64,000 nucleotides of DNA from Halichondria panicea (Eukaryota > Porifera > Demospongiae > Suberitida > Halichondriidae): NCBI RefSeq assembly GCF_963675165.1, contig NC_087377.1, forward strand, positions 9,875,122 to 9,939,121, read 5' to 3'. Every line of letters begins with the position of its first letter. Positions within the stretch are counted from its first letter, which is position 1. Both the position numbers and the translations under genes were made by a program. Below are positions 33,110-44,204 of the stretch, piece after piece. Under the pieces are notes generated by a model. It ran no database searches and had not been told where the DNA came from. It was given only the letters and a program-made list of their open reading frames with translations.

Positions 33110-33715
33110 TACTGTTTCCCGTTTCTTGTACAGTTAATGTTTGTTACGCTGATGTTGATTGGCTGACTTAAGGTTAGGGTATTGTGATCACTCATGAATA
33201 TTCATGAGTTTAATTCTGTCAGCTTTTTCTCTTTTGCAGGTTCAAAGAAGTCTGCTGTACTCATATTGTATGATTATCAACTCTATTGCTATTGTTTTGT
33301 GTAAGAATGCCATAATTATGAAGATGCATGAATGAGAAAGTGGGCATCAAAACCGCAAATATATAGACTATTTTTTGCGTCAATTTATAAGAGCAGTAAG
33401 TACTTTCAGCAAGCTTTATTGGTATCTATATGTAGCTAAGTACCTTCCAGAGGGCCAGACAAAGAGATATTCGTTGTAAAACTTCATACAGGCGAGTAAA
33501 AGCTAAGAGTAGACGGTAATTATCTAAAAATACGCTTGATCTTCCGATAAACAGGAGGCTAGCTCCAACCAGATTGACTTTTTTCAAAATTTCTCTTTGT
33601 CTGGCCCTGCCCCTACCTTTCTTTAATTGGATAGAGCCCTCAGTTGAAGATTCCCGGGTTTATCCATGCTAAAATTTGACGCAAGAAAACTCCAGTACAA
33701 CTTGTCTTATATATG
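33110..33715. other. Intergenic, no gene seen
   Basis: No recognisable repeat or coding signal beyond a 'ctcatgaatattcatgag' palindrome at about 33191. Confidence 0.35.
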
Positions 33716-34930
33716 CTTAGCCTCTTTGCAGCCTCTCCTTTTTCTGTTCTTTGTCACTGTAGTTCAATAAGATAAAATACGGGACGAATTGGAGGAACAA
33801 AGAAAAAAAGAAGGAAGAGACTAAGAAAAAGGAGAGCCTGCCTTGCTAAGTCGCGTGACGGTAGACGAGTGGTAGACGAGTGAAAATGAACGTGGGCAAT
33901 CACTAGCTGGGCGGAGCCTGACAGAGCAAAAAGCTACAGCATGCCTACGCATTGCAAACTCTAAATAAAAGCTGTTAGCATCGTAGATAGTAAGCCAGAA
34001 TCAAGCGTGGAGACATCGTAGACAAGGGCTTACCTAGTAAAGACTAAAGAGACTAAATATCTAAATTTAGCTCAGTTTTTTTTCCTGAGTTCAGAACAGA
34101 CCCACTTGATTAGTAGATATAATTATTACAGCAGTATATGTATACAGCAGCAGTCGGACGATATAAGAGAACTAGTATCTTTCACTTCATCCAAAACCAG
34201 GGCAGGCTGCTCAGGCCATTCCCTTCAAATTAAATTTGCTAGAAATAACTATTCAAGACACTTCTACTTCATTAGAATTGCAAAAGTATGGAATAAATTG
34301 CCGTCGAATTTAATAAATCTAGATTCATCTCTAGGAACAATCAAGAAAAAGACTTCGGACTTTTTAGTGTCAGATTTTCTAGAAAACTTTAACACAAATA
34401 ACTTATGTTCATTTCATATTGTTTGCCCATGCTCTAAATGTCATATATAGGATCCTCTGTTAACTATACTTATCACTCTATAGATTATATAATATACATC
34501 AGCTGCTCCAATATTGGAGTAAGTCTGTCAGCTATTTCCTCTCACCCAATAATTTTCACTTAATTTCTTTTGTGCATAGCTGTAAAGTTCACATAATAAT
34601 AATAATAATAATAGTCTACTCTACTCTAGTCTTTCATACTTCCTCTACTGACTAAAGGTCTCACGAAGGCTGACTCTACTGCACTGTACTGTACTGTTCA
34701 TAACAGATTATGTTCCTGGTAAATGCGCTCCAAGTACTGTGTGGGAGGACAGTTATTGAGGTTTTCTCTCGCCCACGCTCGTTAAAATTTGTCTACGTCA
34801 ATAGGGGATCACGCGACTTAGCAAGGCAGGCTCTCCTTTTTCTTAGTTGCTTCCTTCTTTCTTTCTTTGTTCCTCCAATTTTCTCTTCTGTGACAAAGAA
34901 CAGAAAAAGGAGAGGCTGCGAAGGAGGCTA
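33716..34930. mobile_element. Long-terminal-inverted-repeat element containing a LINE remnant
   Basis: About 140 bp at 33716-33858 ('gcagcctctcctttttctgt', 'aattggaggaacaaagaaa', 'aaaaggagagcctgccttgc', 'aagtcgcgtga') are inverted at about 34795-34930. The interior holds a 3' LINE piece and no transposase. Target duplication was not resolved. Confidence 0.65.
34106..34614 (+). pseudogene. 3' end of a non-LTR retrotransposon (LINE)
   Basis: The frame contains YFIRIAKVWNKLPSNLIN and ends with FNTNNLCSFHIVCPCSKC, the typical C-terminus after the reverse transcriptase in several LINE clades (F-x-R-x-x-x-x-WN-x-LP, then a Cys-rich end). The 3' tail is a (TAA)n microsatellite at 34594-34614. It is 5'-truncated, as LINE insertions usually are. 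Confidence 0.65.
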
Positions 34931-35555
34931 TCTTATGCTTACACTAGAAACATAGCTATATAATGATATTCATACTCCATAAATATCGCGGGGGCGAAAC
35001 ACAATACCCTAACCTTCAGTAGAGTCACCAACTACCTAGCCTGGGGAGTTGGTAGGGTGAGGGGCTGAGCTGTTTATCGCAAGCCAAGCCCCGCAGCTAT
35101 GAATATCATTAGCGGTTATCACCCGGTTGGAGATGACGCATGAATCCCGGGCCGCGGGCCTGGGCGAGGGAGAATAAATAGGTGAGAAGCTTAGCTGCGA
35201 GCCCCCTCCAACAACGCTCCATCACGGTGTCATAGGAATGAATGACTCCCCTAAATACTAGTAGCAGTCCAAACATGTACGTACGTACACATAAAACAGT
35301 TACTAAAAAAGGTCAACCAAAACATTTGACCTTTGACCCTTGTTGCGTGGGATGCCAATAACATTTGACCTTTGACCTCATTTTCTGTCTGATCATTGAT
35401 ATGCGAGTGATTCAGCAGAAATTATTGCTGATCTCAGGCCGAGTTTTTCGCTTTTATAACGGTTAGGCGAACAACTGGGCCTGGTACTAGCCTAGCCTCG
35501 ATCCCAGGCCGAGTTTTTGCTTTTATAACGGTTAGGCGAACAACTAGGCCTGGTA
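34931..35555. repeat. Repeat mosaic: small inverted pair and family G tandem
   Basis: 'aatgatattcata' (34963) and 'tatgaatatcatt' (35099) form an inverted pair about 150 bp across. Positions 35270-35345 share 'gcagtccaaaca' and 'acagttactaaaaaaggtca' with 2355-2420. Positions 35435-35555 are two direct copies of family G ('caggccgagtttttcgct', 'aacggttaggcgaacaact'). Confidence 0.6.
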
Positions 35556-36788
35556 CAGGGATTTGAGGAGTTCTTGCAACTGTGATGTCGAGAGCGGAAG
35601 TACCTGTCACGTGAACCGTTAGATGACAGACACATGCACAAATCTCCCTATCTCATCCCTCCCCGCCCTTCTAGGTCGCCCTTCGATGCTATGGTCATGC
35701 TGTCAGCTGGATCGTTCTATGCATGGCCCCTCAAATTTCAGAATCAGGCTCCTAGTGGGCTGTGACGGGCTCGAGCTGGATGCGTCCAGGTTTAGATATC
35801 GCAACAGAGGAAATATCTCTCCCGGTGATGCATCGTGCAAACTATGCAACACTGAAGAAGAATCACCTTCACACTTTTTAGTAAGTTGCCCTGCTCTCTC
35901 AATGCGCAGACTTGCTCTCCTGCAGGATGCCCCATCCTGCATCAGTGTTCACCTCCCCCACGACCCAAGGGCACTACATGACACCCTCTACAATCTCCTG
36001 CAAGGCCTTGTCTGGCTGAAAGCTGCCCATGCGCAAGAGTGGCTCTTGCTCTTCATCAAAGATCTAAGGCAAACCCGCGCTGATCTCCTTCTCACAAGCA
36101 CATTGGTTTAAAGCTCCACCCTCTTACTGCGTGTTATAATAATACCCATTTTCAATATTCTTTTTCGTCTGCCCAATGGGCTACTCTTCATTATTTGGAG
36201 GCTACAAAGAAGAAGAAGAAGAACCGTTACGTAACAAGATTAAATTTTGGCTCATACAAATCCAATTTTTCTCCAATAGAGCCCATTTAATTTATTAAAC
36301 TGGGAAAACATCGTAAGCTTTGGCAAAGGCTTTGCACCACCACAGCATGCATGCATGCAGCTGAAGCTATCCTTGAGATTCTAATCGTTTTGTGAGCTAC
36401 TACTTGCCCCAGCCTGCCCGTAAGCTGTTGAAAAGTGTATCATTACTAGTGACTTTACTGAGACTAGTGGCACTAAGTCTCAGTAAAATCTCTCTTAGCA
36501 GCTGGATACACAGTTCTGTGACACAGGTTGTGTGACAGACTAATAGTAGTAGCTCACAAAACGATTGGAAATGCTCAAGGATAGCTTTAGCTAGCTAGCT
36601 AGCTGTGGTGCAAAGGCTTGCAGATGCAGAGCAAAGCCTGTATAGGTCGATTTTTTCCCAAAATAAATAAGGCCTAAATGCTTTATTGGAGAAAAATTGG
36701 TTTGGAATGACCCAGAATTACGTAACTGTTCACGTGACAGGTACTTCCGCTCTCGACATTACAGTTGCAAGAACTCCTCAAATCCCTG
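35556..36788. mobile_element. TA-flanked foldback MITE family F, copy 2, with LINE insertion
   Basis: Ends CAGGGATTTGAGGAGTTCTT and complement are TA-flanked (35554-35555; 36789-36790). The arms are as in copy 1. Without the 608 bp of LINE plus target duplication it would be ~625 bp, close to copy 1 (592 bp). Its right-hand TA is also the left-hand TA of the Tc1-like element. Confidence 0.8.
35622..36221 (+). pseudogene. 5'-truncated LINE insertion with 8-bp target duplication
   Basis: AACCGTTA occurs at 35614-35621 and 36222-36229. Copy 1 of the host MITE has the uninterrupted site. The frame 35623-36111 reads FRIRLLVGCDGLELDASRFR and then a CKLCNTEEESPSHFLVSCP zinc-knuckle, the usual C-terminal C-x2-C...H-x4-C of Jockey/CR1/RTE-type polyproteins. 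The 3' end is a (GAA)n tail (36204-36221). This is a dead-on-arrival insertion. Confidence 0.82.
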
Positions 36789-36902
36789 TACTGTTGTTTT
36801 TACTTCCCTTCGAATAATTATGCGTATGCGTATGCGTGTATGCGTATGCGTATGCCACGTGTGAAACCATTTTTTATTTTCGAGACAACTTATTAAACTA
36901 AG

Positions 36903-38020
36903 ATGGATCACTGGGACATCCATTGTCGAACAAATGGCCCCCAAGGCAGCATTGAAGTAGGCGCATTTCACATGCGTGAAGACTGTGAGTCTAGTACATC
37001 TGGTGTGGTACGTGCTAGTGGGACTGACATCACGGTGATAAGCCCTAGCTCAAGCCCAGAGATTGCACAAACTGTGAGTTCATACAAGTATACTTATTAC
37101 ACACCTACTGCTGCTATAGATTTACTACACATTCATACTAAAATACTGTCACACAGAATTAATTATGTGACACAAGGCATTAATAAATTTAGCAGCCCAG
37201 TGAGATGTTATGGTATTATTTATTACAGAGTGACCATGGAAGTGCACCGAAACAGTCCCCTCAAGTTCAAGTGGAGTATTCATTGAAGATCATTAACCGT
37301 CTTATTCCAGGTGGTGCCGTGGAACGGTTCTCAGCAAGTGTCTTTCATAGCAAACAAGAATTGGAGGAGAAAATTATGTGTACTTTGGTATCTGAGAAGC
37401 TCATTAAAAGTACTGATGGCGTACAGTTTGGCTACATAATGCCTGGTCATGGTTTCAAAGGAAAGCAGCAACTAGTTGATAGTGATGCTGATGTGGCAAC
37501 AATGTATGACTCTTACAAAAAGAAAACCCCTATAATCATTTGGGCAAAGATAAAAGCACATGCTCGAAAGCGCCTCTCTATTTCTGATGTCAATTCTGGT
37601 GCACCCCCGAAGAAGAAAAAGCCTGAAGAGGACAAAAACAAACCTGCCCGTCATTCAAGCTACCAAGGCCATTTGTCAAAAATGGCTGAAGTTGACTCTA
37701 TTGTTGATGAGCTAGAGGAAAAACACACTTCTGGAGAGTTTAGTCCTGAGCAACTTCGAGCCTGGGCTCATATGATTCAGCTAAACAAGCACGTATCATA
37801 TGACGAGCCTCCAGACAAGCCATTCTTTCGCCAATCAAAGTTGAAGAAACGATCTACATCCGAGCCTCAAGGAATATCACCTGCCAAACGAATCACACTG
37901 AGGTCTGAATGCATTGATCAGCTTGAGAAATGGCACAAGCTGATGGAGCTAGGTGCTATTACACAAGATCAATATGTAGAGCATAAGGATACAATCATGA
38001 GTGACATCAAGAAGTTTTGA
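36903..38020 (+). CDS. Accessory protein of the Tc1-like element, spliced
   Basis: Exon 1 is 36903-37073 (ends ACT|GTGAGT) and exon 2 is 37229-38020 (after TATTACAG), phase 0, giving ~320 residues. Exon 2 begins with a folded-looking region (VEYSLKIINRLIPGGAVERF) of ~90 residues, possibly PB1- or ubiquitin-like. A lysine cluster (PPKKKKPEEDK) resembles a nuclear signal. A motif PEQLRAWAHMIQLNKHVSY leads to PPDKPFF. The last ~35 residues (LEKWHKLMELGAITQDQYVE) have the L-x3-G-x-I/A-T-x-x-x-[FY] pattern of SHOCT oligomerisation domains. No nuclease or HTH motif is seen. It lies between the element's ends and converges on the transposase. A role in DNA binding, regulation or host interaction is inference; capture of a host gene is another possibility. 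Confidence 0.68.
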
Positions 38021-38059
38021 GTGTAATATTAAAGCAAGAACATTGTAAAGTAATCATAC

Positions 38060-39043
38060 TTATGCATATCCACTATCACTTATCCAACCTATACATTGTT
38101 CTTTTGTGATGTTGTCAAAAGCTGATTGAATAATACTTTGAGGGTCATCTGTTGTCTGATATAGTTCATCATGATCTTTAATGAAGTACTTTACAGAACT
38201 AAAGGTTTCCTCTATTGGATTACGGTCCGGGCTGTATGGAGGCAGAAACATAACTAGTATTCCAGCATCCTCAAGTAGCTCGATGACTTCCGGCACATGG
38301 TGAATGGAACAATTGTCCAGGACTATCACTGACTTGCTGCTTGAACCATCAAATGGGTTCATGTTGGGTATCAGAGTTCCTCTAAGAAAATCGAAAAATT
38401 TGTCTCCATTAAAAGTTCCCGTAGTGAGTTCGACTCCAAGTAGCCCTTCAGAGCAAATAGCAGCAAGTGCAGAGATTCTAATTCCACGTACTAGGAAGCG
38501 ATGACATACTGGGGGTAAGCCTTTCAGTGAGTACCCAAATTTCCTTAATGATTGGCGCTTATCGCTTCCAGTTTCGTCAATCCATACAAATTGTTCTTTC
38601 CTAAAGAGCAATGCATGTGCTAAGAAGTCAGCTCTATACTGAACGCTTCTTTGCTTGGCAATATACTGAATTTTCTTTCTTGTGAATCCATTCCTCTTCA
38701 TAACACGGCACACTGTAGCTTCAGATACTATCACTCCAGTTGCCTCTTTAATTATGCTGCATATCTCTCTCAGATAAGTACAAGGATTTTCAGATATTAT
38801 GCCAATGATCAGTAGCTCATGATAATCATCTAAGTGCCTGGTTTGTCGCCGAAGAGGTTGATTTTTGGCAACCACGTCTCCTGACATTTTAAATCGAGAA
38901 AAAATTCTGTGAGCAGTACTTGAAGCAATTTGCAAGCAAGCTCCTATCTCTTTGTAAGAAAGATTCATTCCAATGTGCTGCCATACAACTCTCCAGTCAA
39001 TGTCAGCTGAGTATGCAGCTTTCCTCCCAGGTTCAGCAGACAT
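38060..39043 (-). CDS. Tc1/IS630-type DD34E transposase
   Basis: The 327-residue intronless frame has a first helix-turn-helix at residues ~17-55 (NLSYKEIGACLQIASSTAHR) and a second at ~89-125 (LREICSIIKEATG... ATVCRVMKRNGF). Catalytic residues are D156 (VWIDETG), D243 (VIVLDNCSIHH) and E278 (PYSPDRNPIEE), with exactly 34 residues between the last two. Length is normal for the family (~330-350). There is no stop or frameshift, so it may still be active. The enzyme excises and reinserts the element at TA dinucleotides. The start is the first ATG, 100 bp inside the right inverted end. Confidence 0.93.
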   Translation of the reverse strand: MSAEPGRKAAYSADIDWRVVWQHIGMNLSYKEIGACLQIASSTAHRIFSRFKMSGDVVAKNQPLRRQTRHLDDYHELLIIGIISENPCTYLREICSIIKEATGVIVSEATVCRVMKRNGFTRKKIQYIAKQRSVQYRADFLAHALLFRKEQFVWIDETGSDKRQSLRKFGYSLKGLPPVCHRFLVRGIRISALAAICSEGLLGVELTTGTFNGDKFFDFLRGTLIPNMNPFDGSSSKSVIVLDNCSIHHVPEVIELLEDAGILVMFLPPYSPDRNPIEETFSSVKYFIKDHDELYQTTDDPQSIIQSAFDNITKEQCIGWISDSGYA

Positions 39044-39194
39044 CTTCGATTTTTAAAATTCCAGCGTATTTTAATCGGCCTGGTCTCGAGGCTAGGTACA
39101 ACGGATACGCATACGCATATTCGAAGGGAAGTGAAAACAACAGTATACTAGTTGTCTGCGCATGCGTCAGTCGTTTGTCAGATTCTGACCAATG

Positions 39195-41212
39195 GATATT
39201 CTCGTTCACTTTTGTGACATTTATATTCTAGTACTATCGTGTACTAGAAGTCAGTTCCCGTTTTATCATTATTGGAATCAATTGGAATGGCTCTTAGCTG
39301 AAGCTTCTCTCTTCTCTGAAGCAACAAGGGAAGAGGTATAAAGCTTTGTCAAGCTTGTTAAGGTCAGATATTTTTGTGTGGGCCCTATGGCTATGCTATC
39401 AAGTCTTGTTCATGTTTGGCAAGATCTACCGGTAGGTAGACTATAGTTTCATCATTAATATGGTGGATCAAGTGAAGAGTGTGAGCTAGAGAACTTGGTG
39501 CTGCCATCATCAGCTCGTCGACAATGACACTATAACCTGTTTAATACGAGAAATTTAGTATGTATAGATCTACACGTATTTAGAATGTCTACTTCTCTGT
39601 ACAGGAGAAGTAATATCCAGCTATCCCAACAGTGCTCCTCTTGGCTATACTAACGGACGAGACTTGACAGTTTGAGGTAAGGGTTTAACCGTCTTTGGTT
39701 TCTTTTAATATTGTCCTATACTCACAGGACTGGAGTATGACCTGCTCATTCGAGCATTGCTGGGTAGCTCAGAGACATCAAGAGAATCTATGTTTTCTCA
39801 AGCAAAATTTAACTGAGTTACGAGTTGGGGCCTAGAATCAGAGAAGTCCAGCAGCCTGCTAAATCTTTTTGAAACGTAATTTGAACACATTCAATCATCC
39901 TGAAGTTTCCCTGGGTCACTGTAATTGTGCTGCAGCACAATTGGCAACTCCCCACGCCTTTGTGAAGCAGCTCCCTATGTGCATCTTTTGTGTACTCCCT
40001 ATATGCATCTTTTGTGTACTCACTCTGTGCATTTTCTGTGTACAAATTTCGATTATTGATATATTAAATATTTTTGCCGACCACAAATATACAATGAAAA
40101 TTTGACGCATGCGCACACAACTAGTACCAGGCCTAGTTGTTCGCCTAACCGTTATAAAAGCGAAAACTCGGCCTGGGATCGAGGCTAGGCCTGGTACTAG
40201 TTGTCTGTGCATGCGTCAACCAATTAGCCCATTTCTGGCTATTAGTGTATTCTCGTTCACTTTTGTGACATTTTTATATTTGTGTACTATCGTGTAAGAA
40301 GTCAGTTCCCGTTTTATCATTATTGGAATCGATTGGAATGGCTCTTAGCTGAAGCTTCTGTCTTCTCTGAAGCTTAGAAAACATTATTCTGAAGACTGAA
40401 CAACAAGGGAAGAGGTATAAAGCTTTGTCAAGCTTATTAAGGTCAGATATTTTTGTGTGCCCTATGCTATCAAGTCTTGTTCATGTTTGGCAAGATCTAG
40501 GTAGACTATATATAGTTTAATCATTAATATGGTGGATCAAGTGAAGAGTGTGAGCTAGAGAACTTGGTACTGCCATCATCAGCTTGTTGACAATGGCACT
40601 ATAACCTGTTTAATACGAGAAATTTAATATGTATATAGATCTACACGTATTTAGAATGTCAACTTCTCTGTACAGAAGCAATGGTTACTATCCAGCTATC
40701 CCAACAGTGCTCCTCTTGGCTATACTAACGGACGAGACTGGACAGTTTGAGGTAAGGGTTTAACTGTCTTTGGTTTATTTTAATATTGTCCTATACTCAC
40801 AGGACTGGAGTATGACCTGCTCGTTCGAGCGTTATACTGGGTATCTCAGAGGCATCAAGAGAATCTACGTTTTCTCAAGCAAAATTTAATTGAGTCACGA
40901 GTTGGCTAGAATCAGAGAAGTCCAGCAGCCTGCTAAATCTTTTTGAAACGTAATTTGAAGGCATTCAATCATTCTGAAGTTGCCCTGGGTCACTGTAATC
41001 GTGCTGAAGCACAACTGGCAACTGGCCTTTGTGAAGCAGCTCCCTATGTGCATCTTTTGTGTATATACTCACTCTGTGCATTTTCATTTCAAATATTTTT
41101 GCCGACCACAAATACGATGAAAGTTTGACGCATGCGCAGACAACTAGAACCAGGCCCAGTTGTTCGCCTAACCGTTATAAAAGCGAAAACTCGGCCTGGG
41201 ATCGAGGCTACA
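39195..41212 (+). repeat. ~1-kb tandem duplication with family G ends
   Basis: Unit 1 (about 39195-40190) and unit 2 (about 40245-41212) are collinear with an offset of ~1.05 kb at the left: 'cgttcacttttgtgacattt', 'tcagttcccgttttatcatt', 'ggtggatcaagtgaagagtg', 'cttggctatactaacggacg', 'tttttgaaacgtaatttgaa'. Each ends in a family G block ('gttcgcctaaccgttataaa...cggcctgggatcgaggct'). A partial family G block lies at 39070-39098. No coding region is convincing. Confidence 0.75.
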
Positions 41213-41757
41213 TGGACACAAGCGTTTTGCAACTCCAACTTTGGGGGTTTTATTGTTTAGCCGGTTATTGTCCTTACATAATTACTATGTGACTCTCAGC
41301 ATATCCCCCTACAGAATAAACGGTAGGATGTGTCTGATGATCGATTTTTTTTGTCTGTTCTTACCATTTATCAGACACTAGCACATTTTCAGCTCTTGAA
41401 GACTTAGTAGTTGATATTTATCAATTCTTTTTTGCATACATTCATAGTAACACATGCTTTATCAGATGGTGCAAAAGAAAATTTTTTATCACTGCTTGTT
41501 TCCTTAGAATGAGTGTCTGAACATGCATTGTGTCTGAATATAGATACCTTACTCTACATGGAGATCAGTCCTTGAGCACTGAAGTGCTAACCCTCAGCTG
41601 TTGACATGAATAATAGTCTAATAAAGAGGAGTATGGTGTTTAGTGTCAATTTTAATAGGGTGACTGTAAAACTTCAATGCTGCAGGGATAATAATTATCG
41701 GTAAAGATCATTAATGAAATTAATTAACACTGGGACTTCCACCGGAAATGAATAATT
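41213..41757. other. 5' flank of receptor C, no gene seen
   Basis: AT-rich. Near 41735 'cttccaccggaaatgaata' resembles 'ctttcaccggaaacaaata' at 58094 upstream of receptor E, so the old promoter of C probably begins here. Confidence 0.4.
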
Positions 41758-42183
41758 AATTGTGACAGGCTCTGGGAAAACCAGACTATTGGAGCAGAAT
41801 TTAGTATTGAGCTACAGCTAAATTTATGCCTGCAGTATAAAATCTCAAATAAAATGTTATTGATGTATAAGTATCTACAGTCCTTCTACTACCTCTCTGT
41901 AAAATCTGATGCTCTAAATCCAACTCTTTCCATCGAAACGCTTCGTCCAAAGTTTCGCTATTACCTTATTTTTCCTAATTAAGCAATCTTTGAGAGTCGT
42001 TTTTCTCGATACTACATTTTACGGCTTCGAGTTTCCAACGCGCATGACTCGGGTATGAAACTAGGTATGTGAACACTAAGCATATCATTGTGTAGGCAAT
42101 GCTCTGCTCTATTATTTGGTACATTAATCACACATATTTTAGTCTGCTCCAATAGTCTGGTTTTCCCAGAGCCTGTCACAATT
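41758..42183. mobile_element. MITE inserted in the receptor C promoter region
   Basis: Ends AATTGTGACAGGCTCTGGGA and complement are inverted over ~40 bp (to 'aatagtctggttttcccaga'). It lies between the conserved 'caccggaaa' block and the start codon at 42232. Receptor E has no such insertion. Confidence 0.75.
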
Positions 42184-42964
42184 TATACACAAGCAATATA
42201 AAGTGGATAGTTGCACTTCAGTGAACTGACTATGGAGTTTGGATATTGTAAGGCAGCAGTCAGCAAGACTCTAACCATGATTGCTCTACACGTGGTTCTC
42301 CTTTGTGTCTTTGCTGCTGCAGAAGATGAAGGTAACAAAACACAGCTAAATCCACTGAGGGTTAACCCCACTGCACTGAGCAATAAGCTCTGAATGCAAG
42401 ATAATGCCTGTCTGTTCATTATCTTGCATGCAGCAAACGTGATCAGTTTTCAAGCAGAAAGAGAACTAATACCTGTTGGTCAACCAATGAGCTATACCTG
42501 CAAAGTGAAGGGTTGTGCAGTGTGGGAGTTTGGTACTTATTACTTCAACACAGCCTCCAGCGACTTTGCGGGAAATAGAAGCAATGTAATTGATGGAGTG
42601 AACATAACTGACTCTACTGACGCCAGTGGCAACGGCAATCATCTCTCCAAATTATTTCTTTCCTCGTCCATTGTCCAAAGTCTGAATGATACAGACATGG
42701 CCTGTGGTGCAACAACAAGTCTAACCATAAGACCAATTGGATACGAGCAGTTTAAAGTTAAAGTTTTTAGTAAGTTCTCAGATTTATTGCACATCAGAAA
42801 CTAATTCATACCCCCCCCCCCAGGTTCTCCCACTTCCCCTGGCAATGTGAGAGTGGTGTCAGAGAGGCAGAAAGAGGTCACTCTGGCGTGGGAACCTTAG
42901 TTCCTGCCGTTCAACATCTCGCAGTATCACCTCGGAGCACATTGAAGTGGTTTTACCTGCATGT

Positions 42965-43008
<44 letters not shown>
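42965..43008. repeat. (GT)n microsatellite
   Basis: About 20 GT units lie directly at the lost donor site of the dead Fn3 exon of receptor C. The paralog in E has only 'gtgtgtgtgt' there, so repeat expansion accompanied loss of the site. Confidence 0.85.
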
Positions 43009-43221
43009 AACATGTACATGTATATAGATGCTTGTTCAGTGCATGATACGATTACTCCAAGCCATATATTCATTCTGGTCATAGCATGCAGTCAGTCAAG
43101 TTATTAAGACTTCAAGACCGTGCACAAGTACAATTAAAATGAATATTCTTGCTGCACATAGTTTTGCAAGCATCATGTATTATGACGTAATAACACACGT
43201 CACTGAATAATACTGGCTGAT

Positions 43222-43260
43222 CATAGATACTATAAATTACTGTAATTTATAGTATCTATG
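43222..43260. repeat. Hairpin, ~18-bp arms
   Basis: CATAGATACTATAAATTAC is followed almost at once by its complement. It lies in a receptor C intron and is probably a MITE core. Confidence 0.65.
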
Positions 43261-44204
43261 GCTGATACAGCTCAGTCACAATAATAAGGAATAATTTAAA
43301 TAAAACAGGAGAAACATATGGCTTGAGCTGCCTTACAGGTTGGCTTACAATAATTATAGACACAAAAAAATAGATGCTATTTTTATCACTTCTAAATGTG
43401 TAGTTATAATTATAGCACCTACGATATATACACTGTGACAGTAATTGCTGATGTGTGATGTGTGAAATTATGTGATCTACAGTTACTAAAAAAAACTAGT
43501 GACCGCCGTGTGAGCTTGCCCAAGACTTACAAATGAAACATTCGTCTCATTTCACTTGCACTGTACTTTACTTGTCCCTTTTATGATAGTGTTTATAAAT
43601 AATCTCTGAATGGCGTTTTTTCAATAATGCAATTTCATAGCAACCAACTTCACGATCATAACTTAGTCATAGAATGAGGTACATGTATGTGCATGCAGAC
43701 TAAGCATAGCATTGCATAGGCATTTCTCTGCTCTATTACTATATGTATAGAGATCTCAACTTTTTTAGATCAAGCCAAGTAGTCCCTTTTCTCAGATTGC
43801 ATGATCACAGATCGATAATCCTCTCCGTGTGATACCTTCACTCCTCTATATATTCACAGTTCCTAAGGTGGATGCACTGAGTGACAGCATCTCTACCGAT
43901 ATTACAAAGAGTGGTGCTCAAGTTCAAGTCACAGTTTCTTTTGACGTGAGTTTGACATAATTTTACCAGTAACTCCATACTATGCATGTATGAGTGACAT
44001 GTTTTCCTATAATTATGTATACTGTAATGATCGACCGGTAACTCCCATCTTCATTAGTTTGAGCTATGTGGTACCGGGTGTTGTTGAACTTGACTATAGT
44101 TGTTGACACTGAGCTAGTATACAAATGAAGTTTTCACGCGCATAAAAAGGTGAATTCATAGTGTGTTATGTTGTGTTAAACTGCATGCATGCTGTTTTAG
44201 TTCT

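Larger units (their letters stand above)
36791..39143. mobile_element. Apparently complete Tc1/mariner-type transposon with two genes
   Basis: Inverted ends CTGTTGTTTTTACTTCCCTT and its complement (AAGGGAAGTGAAAACAACAG) are TA-flanked at 36789-36790 and 39144-39145. Subterminal 'tatgcg' repeats occur at the left (36819-36853) and 'cgcata' at the right (about 39106). Two convergent genes, both intact, fill the element, separated by 39 bp: an accessory gene (+) and a DD34E transposase (-). Few autonomous Tc1-like elements carry a second gene. Confidence 0.82.

Noticed and set aside
34710-34955. 81-codon frame with a hydrophobic FLSCFLLSFFVPP stretch
   Set aside because: It lies mostly within the right terminal inverted repeat of the 33716-34930 element and is a chance hydrophobic frame.
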